From positions 14,438,515 through 14,502,514 of the forward strand of contig OX104131.1 in the NCBI GenBank assembly GCA_944470555.2: a stretch of DNA of 64,000 nucleotides, read 5' to 3'. A program made the position numbers and the translations under genes. Shown here piece by piece: positions 10,229 through 22,533 of this stretch. Origin of the DNA: Heterobilharzia americana. Taxonomy: Eukaryota; Platyhelminthes; Trematoda; Strigeidida; Schistosomatidae. The notes beneath the pieces are model-generated. The model did no database searches, was not told the DNA's origin, and worked only from the letters and a program-made list of their open reading frames with translations. Position 1 is the stretch's first letter; each line of letters begins with the position of its first letter.

Positions 10229-10492
10229 TGGCAGCGACACCAAACCTCGCCTGGTTAACTAGTTTACTAGTTACTAGCCCGTCCTAAGCCCGGGTAAAGA
10301 GGGAAGGTTGGGCATAGGGCTAGCAACCCTACCCCGTAAAACAAATCTAACCGCTAAAGAAACTTCAAAGCACAAACAAAATATAAAAAATGAAAACAAA
10401 CTTATTCCCCGCTGGAATCGGAGAGGCGAAATGACGCCAGTTGGTGAAAGCCTTCGGGAAGCCAATTGGCCGATGTGTCTTCCCTCTCTCGA

Positions 10493-11301
10493 TGAAAGCG
10501 AAAGTAAACGTGGGGACATGGAATGTCCGTACGATGTTTGAACCCAGTAAGGCAGCCCAGATTGCAAAGGAGATGAGAAGGTATAACATCGAAGTGCTTG
10601 GGATTTGCGAAAGCAGATGGAATGGGAGTGGACTCTCCAAACTGTCAACTGGAGAATCAATAATCTACTCCGGTCACCCAGACGCCAACCACGAGCACAC
10701 TGAGTTAAGGAGTGGCTATCATGATGTCCCCAACAGCATTGAAGGCTCTCTCATGCAGTGGGAACCAATCTCCTCCAGGATCATGACAGCAAGATTCAAC
10801 TCAAAAGGAAGAAAGGTCACAATCATACAATGTTATGCACCTACAAATAATGCAGAGCAAGAGAAAAAGGAGGATTTCTACAGACAACTTCAATCAACAC
10901 TGGACAAGACGTCAGTTGGCGATATCAAAATTCTGATGGGCGACATGAATGCCAAACTGGGAGGGGACAACACGGGAAGAGAACTAACCATGGGTCGAGA
11001 GGCGCTAGGTGAAATGAATGAGAATGGAGAATTGTTTGCAGACTTGTGCGCATTCAACGATTTGGTGATTGGAGGTGAGGCAGTGTGTTCAGGCACAAAG
11101 ATATCCACAAAGCGACATGGATTTCACCAGACACCAGGACACACTAAAAATCAAATCGACTTTATCTCAATCTCAAGAAAATGGAGACGCAGTCTACTTA
11201 AAACAAGGTCAAGAAGAGGAGCAGATGTAGGTTCACACCACTCACTGTCTAGTGCAAGGAACCTTCCAAATCAAGTTAAAAGCCTTCAAGGAAGCTGGTG
11301 A
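10493..11301 (+). pseudogene. RTE-B apurinic-type endonuclease domain
   Basis: From the ATG at 10493 the frame begins MKAKVNVGTWNVRTMF, the typical start of an exonuclease-endonuclease-phosphatase fold. It contains ICESRWNG (metal-binding Glu), YAPTNNAEQEKKEDFYRQL, the GDMNAKLG motif (catalytic Asp and Asn) and the IDFISIS and GSHHSL blocks near the end, where the usual SDH motif reads SHH. The frame is lost around 11,250, where the reverse transcriptase continues in another frame. The endonuclease nicks target DNA for target-primed reverse transcription in the nucleus. Confidence 0.8.
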
Positions 11302-13474
11302 TAGACCTCAATTCAAGTACAACACTCGGAAACTGAAGGATGAAACTACAAAGGAGATCTTCAAGGCAGCCATCAAGACAAAATGGGAGATATCGAGGAA
11401 CATCCCTGAAGAAACCTGTGTGGAAGAACACTGGAAGTCTTTGAAAGCTATGTGGAAAGAAACCTGCACAACAGTATTAGGAAGGAAGAAGGTGGAAGAC
11501 AAGGAATGGATCTCGACGGATACCTGGAAGCTGATAGAGGAGAGGAGGATGGTGAAGCAGAAGATAAACCAGTGCAAGGATGCTCAACGACAAGAGGAAC
11601 TGAGCACAATGTATAAAACACTGGACAAAGAAGTGAAGAAGAGTGCACGCAAAGACAAAAGACACTTCTACGAAACACTGGCAAGTGAAGCAGAACAGGC
11701 TGCAGGTAAGAGAGACCTGACGACATTGTATCAAATAACCAGGTTGCTATCAGGGAAGAGACCAACACAGATGAAACCAATAAAAGATGAAGAAGGAAAT
11801 TTAATTACAAAAGAAGAGAAACAGAGGAAACGATGGGCCGACCACTTCAAGAAGCTCTTGAATCGACCACCACCTGCACTTCGTCCAGAAATACCACCTG
11901 CAGCCGCTGAATTACAAGTGAACATTAATCCCCCAACGAAAATGGAAGTCCTGAACGCCATAAAGCTACTGAAATGCGGGAAAGCAGCAGGACCAGATGG
12001 GATACCGCCAGAAGCACTGAGAACAGATGCAGAGACAACAGCGGCCATGCTCACACCACTATTGCAGAAGGTGTGGAAGGAAGAGAAGGTACCTGCGAGT
12101 GATTGGAAGAAGGGTTACCTTGTCAAACTGCCGAAGAAAGGAGACCTCAGTGTTTGCAAGAACTGGCGCGGAATCACTCTCCTGTCCACCCCAAGTAAAA
12201 TATTAAGCCGCATCATCCTAGAGAGGCTTAAAGACGCACTGGATTCAAAACTGCGACCGGAACAGGCAGGCTTCAGGAAGTACAAATCATGTGCAGACCA
12301 AATTGCAACGCTTCGTATCATCATAGAACAGAGCATAGAATGGCAATCAGCTCTCTACCTCAACTTCATCGACTTTGAGAAGGCCTTTGACAGCGTCGAC
12401 CGAGAAGTAATTTGGAAACTGCTTCAATACTACGGAGTACCGCAAACCTTTATCCGCCTCATTCAACAACTATATGAAGATGCCACATGCCAAGTAATTC
12501 ACAATGGAAAGCTCAGTGATGCCTTTGAAGTGAAGACAGGAGTGAAACAAGGTTGCCTACTATCCCCCATGATATTCCTTATTGTGGTGGACTGGATCAT
12601 GCAGCAAACAGTGGGCAGCGAGAAGAGAGGGGTACACTGGACGGCGGAAAAGAACCTAGAAGACTTGGATTTCGCCGATGACTTGTGCCTAATGTCACAT
12701 AAACTTGAAGATCTGCAGGCAAAAACTAACAAGTTGATAGAAGAGGCAGCGAAGACGGGACTTCCGGTGAATATAGAGAAGACAGAGGTGATGAAGATAC
12801 CGCACCACCACCATCAACAACAACAACAAACTCCAATCACCGTCAACGGGAGAAACTTGAAGGAAGTAACCTCCTTCACTTATCTAGGAAGCACTGTTTC
12901 AACTACAGGCGGGACGGACGAGGACGTCAAAGTCAGAATCGGAAAAGCAAGACAGGCATTCATTAGCCTGAAACCAGTGTGGAGATCTTCTGCACTCAGC
13001 ATGCGGAACAAGATACGGATTTTCAACACCAACGTCAAGTCAGTGCTCTTGTATGGTTCAGAGACTTGGCGCGTCACGAAAGGGATTTCCAATAAACTAC
13101 AGACATTCATCAACAACTGCTTACGCTCGCTGCTGAAGATCAGATGGGCCAGAAAGAATAAGCAACAAGGAACTCTGGGAACGAACCAACCAAGAACCTA
13201 TCACGCAACAAATATGCAGGAAGAAGTGGAGATGGATTGGCCATGCACTGAGAAGGCCGACGGAGGACATCACGCGTCAGGCCAGTCCCTCGAGTGGAAT
13301 CCCCATGGGAAGCGACGAGTTGGACGTCCGAGGGTGACATGGAGGAGGTCGTGCGAGGAGGAAATGAGAGGTTGTGGGCTGTCATGGGACCAGGTTGAAA
13401 AGATCTCAGAGAACAGAGGTCACTGGAGGCGTGCTACTGAAGCCCTATGTTCCACTAGGAACCCAAGGGACTAA
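11252..13474 (+). CDS. RTE-B reverse transcriptase
   Basis: This 740-codon frame overlaps the endonuclease frame by 50 bases. In order it has a basic linker (to about residue 215), finger block AAGPDGIPPEAL (about 240), KGYLVKLPKKGDLSVCKNWRG (about 285), motif A with catalytic Asp FIDFEKAFDSVDRE (about 370), GVKQGCLLSPMIF (about 430), the catalytic box LDFADDLCLMS (about 470) and FTYLGSTVSTTGG (about 540). All polymerase residues are present. Near 13,148 one extra G compared with the sister copy shifts the last 110 residues out of frame. The remote open frames on the opposite strand are shadows. Confidence 0.85.
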   Translation: MQGTFQIKLKAFKEAGDRPQFKYNTRKLKDETTKEIFKAAIKTKWEISRNIPEETCVEEHWKSLKAMWKETCTTVLGRKKVEDKEWISTDTWKLIEERRMVKQKINQCKDAQRQEELSTMYKTLDKEVKKSARKDKRHFYETLASEAEQAAGKRDLTTLYQITRLLSGKRPTQMKPIKDEEGNLITKEEKQRKRWADHFKKLLNRPPPALRPEIPPAAAELQVNINPPTKMEVLNAIKLLKCGKAAGPDGIPPEALRTDAETTAAMLTPLLQKVWKEEKVPASDWKKGYLVKLPKKGDLSVCKNWRGITLLSTPSKILSRIILERLKDALDSKLRPEQAGFRKYKSCADQIATLRIIIEQSIEWQSALYLNFIDFEKAFDSVDREVIWKLLQYYGVPQTFIRLIQQLYEDATCQVIHNGKLSDAFEVKTGVKQGCLLSPMIFLIVVDWIMQQTVGSEKRGVHWTAEKNLEDLDFADDLCLMSHKLEDLQAKTNKLIEEAAKTGLPVNIEKTEVMKIPHHHHQQQQQTPITVNGRNLKEVTSFTYLGSTVSTTGGTDEDVKVRIGKARQAFISLKPVWRSSALSMRNKIRIFNTNVKSVLLYGSETWRVTKGISNKLQTFINNCLRSLLKIRWARKNKQQGTLGTNQPRTYHATNMQEEVEMDWPCTEKADGGHHASGQSLEWNPHGKRRVGRPRVTWRRSCEEEMRGCGLSWDQVEKISENRGHWRRATEALCSTRNPRD

Positions 13475-13485
13475 TATATATATAT

Positions 13486-13690
13486 AGCTCCATATTAACA
13501 CAATTGGTTGGAAAGAACTATAAAGTGGATATGAGTGAGTCGTTTTCAATTGTGTACCATGCTCCCATCAACTTGCCAAAAGGTACTCGGCTCAGTATCC
13601 TTCAATCTGCAGAAGTAGTAGCAATCAAGATCAAACAACCCGAGTTGTATGTTAGAGAGAAACAAGTGTTACCTTTACAACCACTGTGAC
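13486..13690 (+). mobile_element. Penelope-like element P2, right part (C-terminus)
   Basis: It starts with the second AGCTCC and runs in frame with the left part: KAISSS on one side is followed by ILTQLVGKNYKVD here. Next come the conserved Penelope C-terminal blocks LSILQSAEVVAIKIKQPELY and YVREKQVLPL, ending at a stop at 13,687-13,689. The same tail occurs in P1 (2434-2628). Confidence 0.75.
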
Positions 13691-13699
13691 CCGATTCGG

Positions 13700-14191
13700 A
13701 GTGCACAAATTTGTAAGCATCCTGCCCCAGATAGTCAAACTGCATATTGTAGATATCATTTCGTCCCCATAATCTGAAACTGTTTTAACACATTCTCCTA
13801 ACCTATTTTGTCCTCTAACAATGGTAACTTTCTATCATGTTATTATTCCTCACATCTTCCTTCGTAGTTTGTTTCATCTAGCTGTCATAAGCACCTTCCT
13901 ATTGTTTTATTAAATTATCACCTTATAGTGTTACACAAGCCGTATAATCGACTAGATAATCAACTATTTTGGTGAATTGAATCCCTGTAGCAATTGATTC
14001 TATCATTCAAGTTCACATCAGACTTTTGTGAATTGACTTCCCCAACTGTATAGTGGTATTAACAAACTGATAGGCAAAATTTTAATATTGTTGACGCTAA
14101 ATTCTTCAATAGGTAAATATAACTGTAGGATCTGAAGAAGTTATCGAGATGAATATTCTTTGTTCACTCAAATGGCTTTCAAATTATAATG

Positions 14192-14261
<70 letters not shown>

Positions 14262-15187
14262 GTTAAATTTTCCTTGCGTTCGTTCTTTCTTGAGTGGAAT
14301 GAGTTAGTAGGTGGAAGGATACCTCATTATATGAGGTAACATCCCTTTGTCGATTACTTTTTGTGTTTCTAATTTTTACTTCAATTTCATGTTAGCTGGT
14401 GTGCACCCTTGTGCTCCAGGGGAAAAAAGATGACCAATGATTAACGAAAGCTGGTGTCGAAGAAGTATTTTAACGAGCGTATGTCTAATTATAATCTTTT
14501 CATTCTAATGTTTGAAGATATCTAGCAACTGTTAATCGGTGAATGTTGGTTAGGTTGAGAGAAAACTTAAGAGTGGTCTGAGAATGTGTATCAGCAATCC
14601 ATGAGTCAGTAACAGTTTTTGTTGTGAAGGGGAGTTTAAGCTGTTCAGCTGAAGTCCTCCGGATATTAGTTGGAGTACCTGATTGATATGACCTGATATT
14701 GATCGCACTCATATAGAGACACTGACTTTCCTCATATTCTTTTTGTTTATCTTGACATCTTCCTACTTTTGTTAGTTGCGTTTCTGTACCATTTCTTCGT
14801 GTGGCATTATTGACTAATATTCTTCGTTATTCTTTGTTGGTTTTTTCTCCAAAGAGTAAAAGTAATCCCACTCGACGAGTTCTTGATGGCCCTGAGGATC
14901 ACAAAAAATCTTAATATACTCAGCAACCATCTGCAAACTCATGCAGTAAGCCATGAGCTATACTTTTCGTCTGAGGGTCAGTGATACTACCTAGCTGCTC
15001 CAGACTTCGGTGGGTGAGGTAGGTGGTTTAGAACCTGTGATCCATTGGTTGAAGGTCAGCTGCTTCAACCAGTGATCCACACTTCGCTTAGAATAGTATC
15101 TACAATTGACTTACAGTAGATTATAATCCAGTATCGATTGTTTCGTTATTTTTTCAATTCCGCGTTTTTTTTGTCTGATTTGTATAG
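13700..15187. other. Intron with (TA)n tract, otherwise featureless
   Basis: AT-rich intron sequence. A TA microsatellite fills 14,195-14,257. A region at about 14,990-15,085 (GAACCTGTGATCCATTGGTTG) resembles a tRNA-related SINE head but is weak. The open frame on the minus strand at 14,500-14,712 has no recognised motif. Confidence 0.5.
14195..14257. repeat. (TA)n microsatellite
   Basis: About 31 uninterrupted TA units. Such a tract can extrude as a cruciform and is expected to vary in length. Confidence 0.95.
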
Positions 15188-15492
15188 ATCGTCTGAAACA
15201 TCGGATTTGTTAGATCATGGCGGTTGTGAAGGTTTTCTACGTGCAATACAACAATTAGCCAGTCGTCCGCCTCCTTTAACTTTGTACAGCACAACTAATG
15301 TTGCTCTTGATAGAAATACCTCTGCTATGAGTAATGATAAAGTGGATCTTAAATGGATGTTATTATCAAATTCCAAATCGTGTTTATTTGAAAAGTTGAT
15401 CAGCTCTAATGCTTTACAAAGTAGTTCATGTGCTCAATTGATTTTAAGCTTGGGAATGACACTGGAGCCGAGTTTACTTGAACATCTATTGT
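15188..15492 (+). CDS. INTS5: INTS5-like gene, exon 5
   Basis: A T-rich tract and TATAG precede it, and a GTAAGT donor follows at 15493. The split codon is in phase with exon 4 (TC + A) and exon 6 (T + AC). It encodes 101 residues with no break: an acidic start (SSETSDLLDHGG), the helix CEGFLRAIQQLASRP and the Leu-rich segment SSCAQLILSLGMTLEPSLL. The FLRAIQQLASRPPPLTL stretch lies where remembered INTS5 has FLDALKNHVGELCGETL. It sits after an 8.5-kb intron that contains a stack of retrotransposons. Confidence 0.65.
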
Positions 15493-15929
15493 GTAAGTAT
15501 ACTTTACGTGATTATATATTTATACTTTGATGTTGGTTATTTCCTGTTTGGTATGATATGATGTAATGATCTAGATTGCCAACGATTTGGTCACCGACAC
15601 AAGTTAACCTCGTCTGCTTCTTCGGATTTGGGAGAAGGAAAATGTCGTCAAACATTATAAACACTAAGTTAACTTTTAGTTACAGGTTCGAAGTTGTGTA
15701 CTTAAAAATGCTTGAAACTTCTAAAAGAGGCGTTAACTTTCATAAGAATGGGTTGGAACTCATAACCCGGTTCACAAATTCTCACTTGATTTTTGTATTA
15801 TTGTATGTTTAATTTGCCTTAAACAAGTTTTATATGCTTCTACTGTAAGCTCAACTTTGCATTCAGTTGTTCACTGTTTATAAACTTATTACTTCAGTAG
15901 TCTAATCTTTGAAGTAACAGACAGAATCG

Positions 15930-18005
15930 ACGTAGAACGTCGTATACAAATGCATTGGTTCAAGTTGTCACACTTCACAGTAGTATACAAAGAACAAGTG
16001 ATATCAAAGTAGACAAAGTTGTGTGAGAGAATAAACAATTCGAAGATGAAGGTTAGTGCAAATATTCAAGCTTTAGAAGATGTCAAGGAGTGTGCTATTA
16101 TGACTGATTTTTAGCAACATCATCAAGAGTCTTCAACCATTGATTCCTTTCATCTAGGATACCCTAGCCAGGCAGTCTACATCTTCCATCATGGTTCAGA
16201 TTAACAGACAGGGGCTTCATGCACTACTGCCGCCTCTTGGTCTGGCCACCCTAAATCCTCTTCCAACTTAATCCAACTTCTCCTAGCATCATACGTTGAC
16301 GTAGGTGGCGGCTCGGCATGCGTAGTACATGTCCAAGCCGCCTCCATCAATGAAGGTTTACAACCTCGTTAATCGACTTGCCTGTCTTGTCTGGTAACCT
16401 TCGCCTAACCTCAACATTGCTCACATAGGGATTCCACCAATCGTTAGCAGTGCTTTAAAGACACCTATGATCCAAACACTTTTAACCGCTTCATATCTCC
16501 TACTTTTAATGACCATATCTCATAACTTTATAACAGGATGGAACGGACTGCAGCTCAATATACTTGTCCTTTTTACAGGTAGTCGGATATCTCGTCAGTC
16601 AGCACCATAGATGGCAAACGAACCTTTTGCATATGAGGTAAGATTTCACCAGCAACCAGAGTGGTCGGGCTGATGCAACTCCTCGAGAAAGTGCAGTGTT
16701 CGACACGTTCCACCACTTCACTCCCTATCAATAAGGTTGGAGCACTTGCAGCAGACCAGTCATGCCTGGAGCATCATCTCACATTTGACAGGTGCCAGCT
16801 AAACGCATGCAAAACACACTCAGATTTCTGATCGATGCATCCAGAAGACCGTGCATTTTGTCAGCGTCTTCAATCAACAGGATGCTATCGTCTCCATACC
16901 AGATGACCTCCATGGAGTAGATCAATCCTTCAAAGTCATATATACCTAAGGTTATGTCCATTAGTACATGTGTGACGAAGGTAAACAAGAATGGTGACAC
17001 TAGGCATTCCTGGAGGTTGGCACTAGTTGTGGTCAGTCCACATGACAACTCTCTATAAGCCTTAACACAGCTGCATGAGTTCGAGTAGAGAGTTTTGGTT
17101 AGCGTTATATACTCGCTCGGTGCTCCGTTCTTAGTCAAACACTGCCACAACACCTGAAGGTCGACAGTGTCAAATTTGGCCTTCAGACTAAGAAATATGG
17201 CGTGTTGGTCATTGACCAGTAAGTATTCTTGTGTTCCAGAACCTGTCGTAGGGTGAAAATATGATCCATGCACCCTCCTTGAGGTCTGAAACCTACCTGG
17301 TTTTCTCCAGCTCACGGTTCTCGAGTACCAGTTAGGCATCGGACAACTATAGCTCCCAGGATCTTAGACACAACAATCAAACTAATTTCCCTATGGTTGT
17401 TGCAGGAAAATGTCGCTCACTTATTGCAGACTAGGATAATCAGTGAAGTTCACCAGCCTGATCGCACTACCTCCGATTCCCATGCACTTCCTAGTACCTC
17501 CGTCACTTTAAGCAGCAATTTCGTACCTCCATCCTTGAAAACTTCGGATGGCAAACTACCACGTCCTGCAACTTTGCATCGTTTCAGGTTCAATACAGCC
17601 TGCTCAACGTCAAGAAGAGTTTGAGGACCGATATCTATGTCCCATTCAGGTTCAAGCTGAATGTTAGGCAAGTGAAGTGTTGCTGAGAGATAGTTGAACT
17701 GTGCTTCAAAGTGTTGTGCCCAACGTTCTAACCGCCTGTTCTAGGCGGTTGTCGTTTTCGGTAATGATTTCACTCACCATTTTCTTTTTACTGGTATCGT
17801 TTTTTTAATTAGCCTGACTGGATGCCGAGTGTTACTCAAAGCCGATGCCTTCTCCATCTCTCTCGACACCCACCACTACTCATGATCATTGCGAAGACTT
17901 GGTCAATTTACTTTTGAGTTGCCTTCGCTCTTCATCGTGGTCAGAACCAGCTGGAATCTGTCTTCTCGCATCAGTCAGTTCAGATGACGCTATGAGAATG
18001 CAATG
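15930..18005 (-). mobile_element. RTE-A type retrotransposon copy A3, old and decayed
   Basis: On the minus strand, broken frames follow the RTE-A protein: PNIQLEPEWDIDIGPQTL with its QAVLNLKRCKVAGRG block (17,671-17,450), then FHPTTGSGTQEYLL, LSLKAKFDTVDLQVLWQCL (motif A) and WYGDDSILLIEDADKM (17,339-16,779), where the YADD box reads YGDD. The 3' part down to about 16,050 matches the C-terminal region and a 3' tail shared with A4 (ACTGATATCAAAGTAGAC type, near 16,000 and 37,600). Many stops show that it is ancient. It lies antisense in the intron between exons 5 and 6. Confidence 0.7.
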
Positions 18006-18500
18006 ACGTTTGGAAAATAGATCGGATAGACTTCGATAAGTCCTAAGCACTAAGAACCAGACATCTAAAGTTAGCTTTCGATGATCAATTCGTTTACGAG
18101 TCAGTTGTTTAAATGTCCTCTAGAGTGCTCTTTACTGTCAGTGAAACACGACAATCTCTATTTACTAGTGTAGAAAGTCAAACCACATTGAAGTGCTTCT
18201 CATGCATCGTGACAAATACCATCTTACCTTTAGCTTATTATCATTGCGTAAATAACTCAATATTTCGTAATCATACGGTTTTTCTAGACTATCCGTCGTC
18301 TATGAAAGTATTGGGGTTAAGCAGTGTGTAACTTTAGTAGTCCTAATGTATAGAGGATCAGATTTAACTTTCAAAAACGTGTTTTCACAGTAGTTTTTAT
18401 AATAGGATTTTACCCTCATATTCGCTTTTATATATTCCTATATTTCACTGTCTAGTCTACTTATGCTGTTGGAAGTCTCAAACAAAGAAAATCAATTCAG

Positions 18501-19113
18501 ACACCAGTTCATTTACATCACCAGAATCAACCAGGTTGACAGCATCAGATTCACCATCACAACAATTCACTTACTGTCCATTAATATTATTCTTTCCAAT
18601 ATTGAGTGAAATACAATCGATTTGGATAGCTAGAACATCGTGTAAACCACCATCATTGACGGCAACTTCAGCAACATCCTCCGCTACTGTTACTGCAGGG
18701 GGATCAACAATAATGCCGACTAGTATTACTTTCATTCATTCGTCAATTTTTCCAGTAATGTCAGTTCGTAGTAAATATTTATCAATGAATAGTCATCGAA
18801 ATGACACATCAAATTACAATAACTACAGTGGCAGTGGCAGCAACAATAATAATACTTCCTTATCTTTAATATCACCAAATGGTCTATTGTATATTCAGCA
18901 ACTACTCGCTAACAAATTCTTCCCTCTTCTATGGTCCAATATAGAAATAGCAATGTTGAACTGCGTACTAGTCTTTTACGCAATCTTCTTTGGCTAGTAT
19001 ATAAAGAATACGCCCTGATAGAGAAGAATACTGCTCATCCACGTATCCTATTCGCCTTAGCTGCACAGTTAGATGAAATTGTGGCAATGATGCTTAAAAC
19101 TTTTGATACCGAG
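18501..19113 (+). CDS. INTS5: INTS5-like gene, exon 6 (frameshifted)
   Basis: The acceptor CAATTCAG gives the phase needed by exon 5. The frame encodes a Ser/Thr-rich loop with hydrophobic islands (YCPLILFFPILSEIQSIWIA), an Asn/Ser-rich low-complexity stretch, and the helix GLLYIQQLLANKFFPLLWSN. It then hits a TAG at 18,995, while another frame from about 18,931 carries the continuation VELRTSLLRNLLWLVYKEYA and ILFALAAQLDEIVAMMLK up to a GTTAGA donor at 19,114. One indel between about 18,905 and 18,960 is implied. The exon ends in phase 0. Confidence 0.6.
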
Positions 19114-22100
19114 GTTAGATTTCTTTCTTATTTTGTTGTAATTATTATTATTATTAGTACTATAATACTACTAGTGTTTTTGATTAATAGGATTTTTGAA
19201 ACTGCGCAATTTGATTGTATTACAATGAACCAAAGAAATGAAAATAGAAATCTTAGATAAACATTATTAGGCGTGTTATTTATTCTACCACATTTTACTC
19301 AGGACTTATTTTATAATTTCATTGTATAGTTCAGTTAGAGACCTTTCTATTGATCCCTTACCCAATTCGTGCAACTTATGGTTGGGAAGTAATTACATTC
19401 TATGTGAAATCGGTCATTGTGGATTATCTGAATTCCGATTGGCTCTAAAAGGCCATCCTAACAAGTATCTTTATAATCAGAACAGAGAAACCTCTTATTA
19501 GTTAATTCTGCAGTTGCCAGAGTGACCTTTGGAGCTATACCCAAGTTCCTGTGTATGCTTTTCATGAATTATATTGTGTGACTAAGATCGCACGGATACC
19601 TTTTGTTTTCTACTGTATGTTAGGATGGAAGAAGACACAGTTTATGGGTTGCACTCAGTTGAGTGACTCTAAAGGCTACTGTAGCAACAACAGATGTAAT
19701 CAGTTAAGTTTAGGAAAAACCGCTGTCGTAGTCGAGATGGCGAAACCTGATTGGTTTCTTCAGCAGTTGTTTGGGTGGTTTCTAGATTCATTCATTTAGT
19801 TCAGTGAGTTGTCACTCTAGGGGTCGATAAAGCGTAGAACAAGCGCAGCAATATTTAGACAATGAGGTGACAGGAAGTAAACATATGACAGTTTTAGAGT
19901 TATACACTTTGTTGTTGTCATATCAAGCATGTGATGTCAATTGAAATCAGTTTTCTGTGAAAACAAACTGGTGATATGATACGTTACCTGTCTTCATTTT
20001 TACAAAGTGTAGACCTATATTTCTTGTTTGTTGAAGTTCTTCGATGACGACTACCTGCAATTTCACAAGAAATTATCTTTTCCTTGAAATTCACACTGCC
20101 ATCACTGCGTACCACAGAACAATATAGGTGTAAAACTTGTTCACTAGTAGGATGTAAGTTCATACTAGATTTATTTGATATATGCACAGTGATATAGTAA
20201 TATTTACTTGACATTTTGAGCATAAATTATCCCTCATTAAAATCCTACTGTATCACTGGATGATGCTAGATCAAATAAGCGAACCGAATATGAAGTCAAC
20301 GACCCTCCCACTAAACTATTCGTATAATAACAATGACTTCATCAAGCAGTCTAAATTATTAAATTTGTCACTTAATTGAAGTACGATTGTGAAATGAAGT
20401 CTAGTCGGTAGGCTGTGTAACTTAATATCACGGTGGAGTACTCGTGATGTTAGTTGATGACGAATTTCTACCTTCCAGCATATTTCTTATTCAACTCTAT
20501 AGTTTAAATCTCAATTCATCTACTTCAGCCTGGGAAACTGGGAGCTGTGGCACATTGTATCTAGGCCCTTCATTCCCAACTGATGGGTTATTGGTACACA
20601 CCCTGCCCCACCTATCGAGGTTTAAGCAGCCAGGTAGTGTTGTTAACCCTCACACAATAAGTGTGAATCATTGCCTACTGTGTAAATGTGCACAAGGCTT
20701 CTTAGACGATTTCGAAGCCCTCACACAATTAGTCTAGCTGATTGCGTGATGAATAAACAGCTATACTGGATTCAGTTACATTACTAAGTCTTTGTAATTC
20801 AATAAGATTAAGGCAGACACTTCTCATAGAGTGATAAAATGATGAATTTATGTAATTACTACTAAACGAATCATGCGTTGAGTGCAATTTATTAGCCGTA
20901 TCTGAGGATTTCAAGGGAAGAGTAAAAGCTAACTTTTTAGTGATAATATCTGATCGGTTAAACCTCATACGGATTGCGTGGGTTGACATGTACACATGAA
21001 TAATAGTTAAAGTCGAAAGGAAACCTGTGTTATGTTATGCTTCACATAGCTTATCATCAGATTTCTAATGTGCATTTATGTGTGTACATGCGCTAAACTC
21101 TGCTTTTCTATGTCTGGTTCACCTGTTATTTTAATCTTCACTTCTTTATTAAACATTATGCATTGATGTCTGCTTAAGATAATTTTTCTATTGCACAACT
21201 TTTTCACTATAATCGATGACTATATATGTCTTTACTAGTGTATCTGATCGACAAAAATATGCTCTATGAATTCATCCTCTTCACCGTAATTCACCTTCTA
21301 CTTTACTAGTCTTTTGTGGCTCATTATTTTATGGAGTTGACTTTCAATCACTGGATCACGCGTTCTAACGTCGCCCTACCTACCGATGTTTTGGCAACCA
21401 AGTAGTATCATTATCCCTCAAACAATTGGTGTGGTTCATCGCGTATTGCAAAAATGTACACAAGGTTGCTGAATCGATCTCTTCTTCGTACTAGTTTGTC
21501 CATCTTAGCAATCCAGTCACGTGATAAAGAAAATTATCGTATTCATTTGGGAAGTTTATGGGGAATTGATTTCTTTCGGAAGTAGTTTTCATTATGGATG
21601 GGAATTAGCCGCAGAACTCTGGAAAATAAAGAAGCACTGTGTGCTGTTTCTCCTTATCAGTGTAGAACCCACAATCCTAATAGAAATCAACCAGTCTAAT
21701 GCTGATTAGCAATTTGGTTTGGAATAAATTTCTTGAAGTTATGAAGAGAAACTGCGACCTGTGAAGTCAACCAACTCGTGTATAAAGGCGTACTGATCGA
21801 TGACATTTAGTGATAATCGAGCCGTATTGTTAGTTAACAGAATTCAGAAGACGTGAGATACTGAATTCCTATTCCAGTGGTTAAATGACAACGTAATTAC
21901 CGTGATATATGATGGTCTCTTATTCAGTTTTGTCCTGGTGTGCACTGTCCAGGAGTAGTGGCAAACGAGGAGTTAGTTGTCCAGCGATGCTTCAGCCGAT
22001 GTCAACTTTGATGAGTAGTTTGAAAATTATCGCCGCTTGTTCACAATTAATGAGAAAGCTCTTCACCTAAGCGCTGTGGTTGTGGATATAGCTGCATAAT

Positions 22101-22533
22101 CCGTGCTTAGACCAACGCCTCAGTTAAACACGTTACCGATGATCTACTCAAGTTCGTATCGAATCAAAATCCACTCAGTAACTTTGTTCACGTTAGTACA
22201 GTAGTCAGTGAGTTACAGCTAATGTTATGGAGTCACTAGTATTACCTTTTTGTCCGAACCTGGACAGGTGAAGCTGGATTCGGACCAATGACCCATTGAT
22301 CGGGAGTCGGCTGCCCAGACCAATGAGCTATAACTGCTGCTCTTGTACTCAGAACTCTGTGAATCAAAGCATAGAATGTAACCAGTCGAAATTGCTCCAT
22401 CTCCGCAGTGAAAACTGTTTGTACATCTTTGACTTGTTTGTTTTATGTGGATACTTCTTACTGATCAGTTTGAAAATGCGTTGGATATTGTTTATCATAG
22501 TTTTTCAAAATATCTCTAACTTTCTTTTTCCAG
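19114..22533. other. Intron with dispersed repeats only
   Basis: It holds a degenerate MITE-like copy (about 19,660-19,790, arms GAGTGACTCTAAAGGC and GTTTGGGTGGTTTC), two family F SINE copies (20,525-20,700 and 21,320-21,480), and a tRNA-like SINE head near 22,255-22,345 (GGATTCGGACC). No host exon is visible. The frames at 19,984-20,223 and 20,729-20,995 on the minus strand lack motifs. Confidence 0.55.

Larger units (their letters stand above)
10229..13485 (+). mobile_element. RTE-B retrotransposon copy B1, near full length
   Basis: A 3.26-kb non-LTR element inserted inside Penelope element P2. It has a 5' untranslated part, an endonuclease-plus-reverse-transcriptase frame broken by two small shifts, and a TA-rich tail (13,473-13,485) instead of poly(A). 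It is closely similar to the copy at 30,769-34,006. Its design (apurinic endonuclease, RT, microsatellite tail, no ORF1 with zinc knuckles) points to the RTE clade, known in schistosomes as SR2/SR3-like families. I infer the clade from domain layout only. Confidence 0.85.

Noticed and set aside
12790..12830. CACCACCACCATCAACAACAACAACAA as a His/Gln tract of functional interest
   Set aside because: It is a coding microsatellite present identically in both RTE-B copies, a family feature without evident role.
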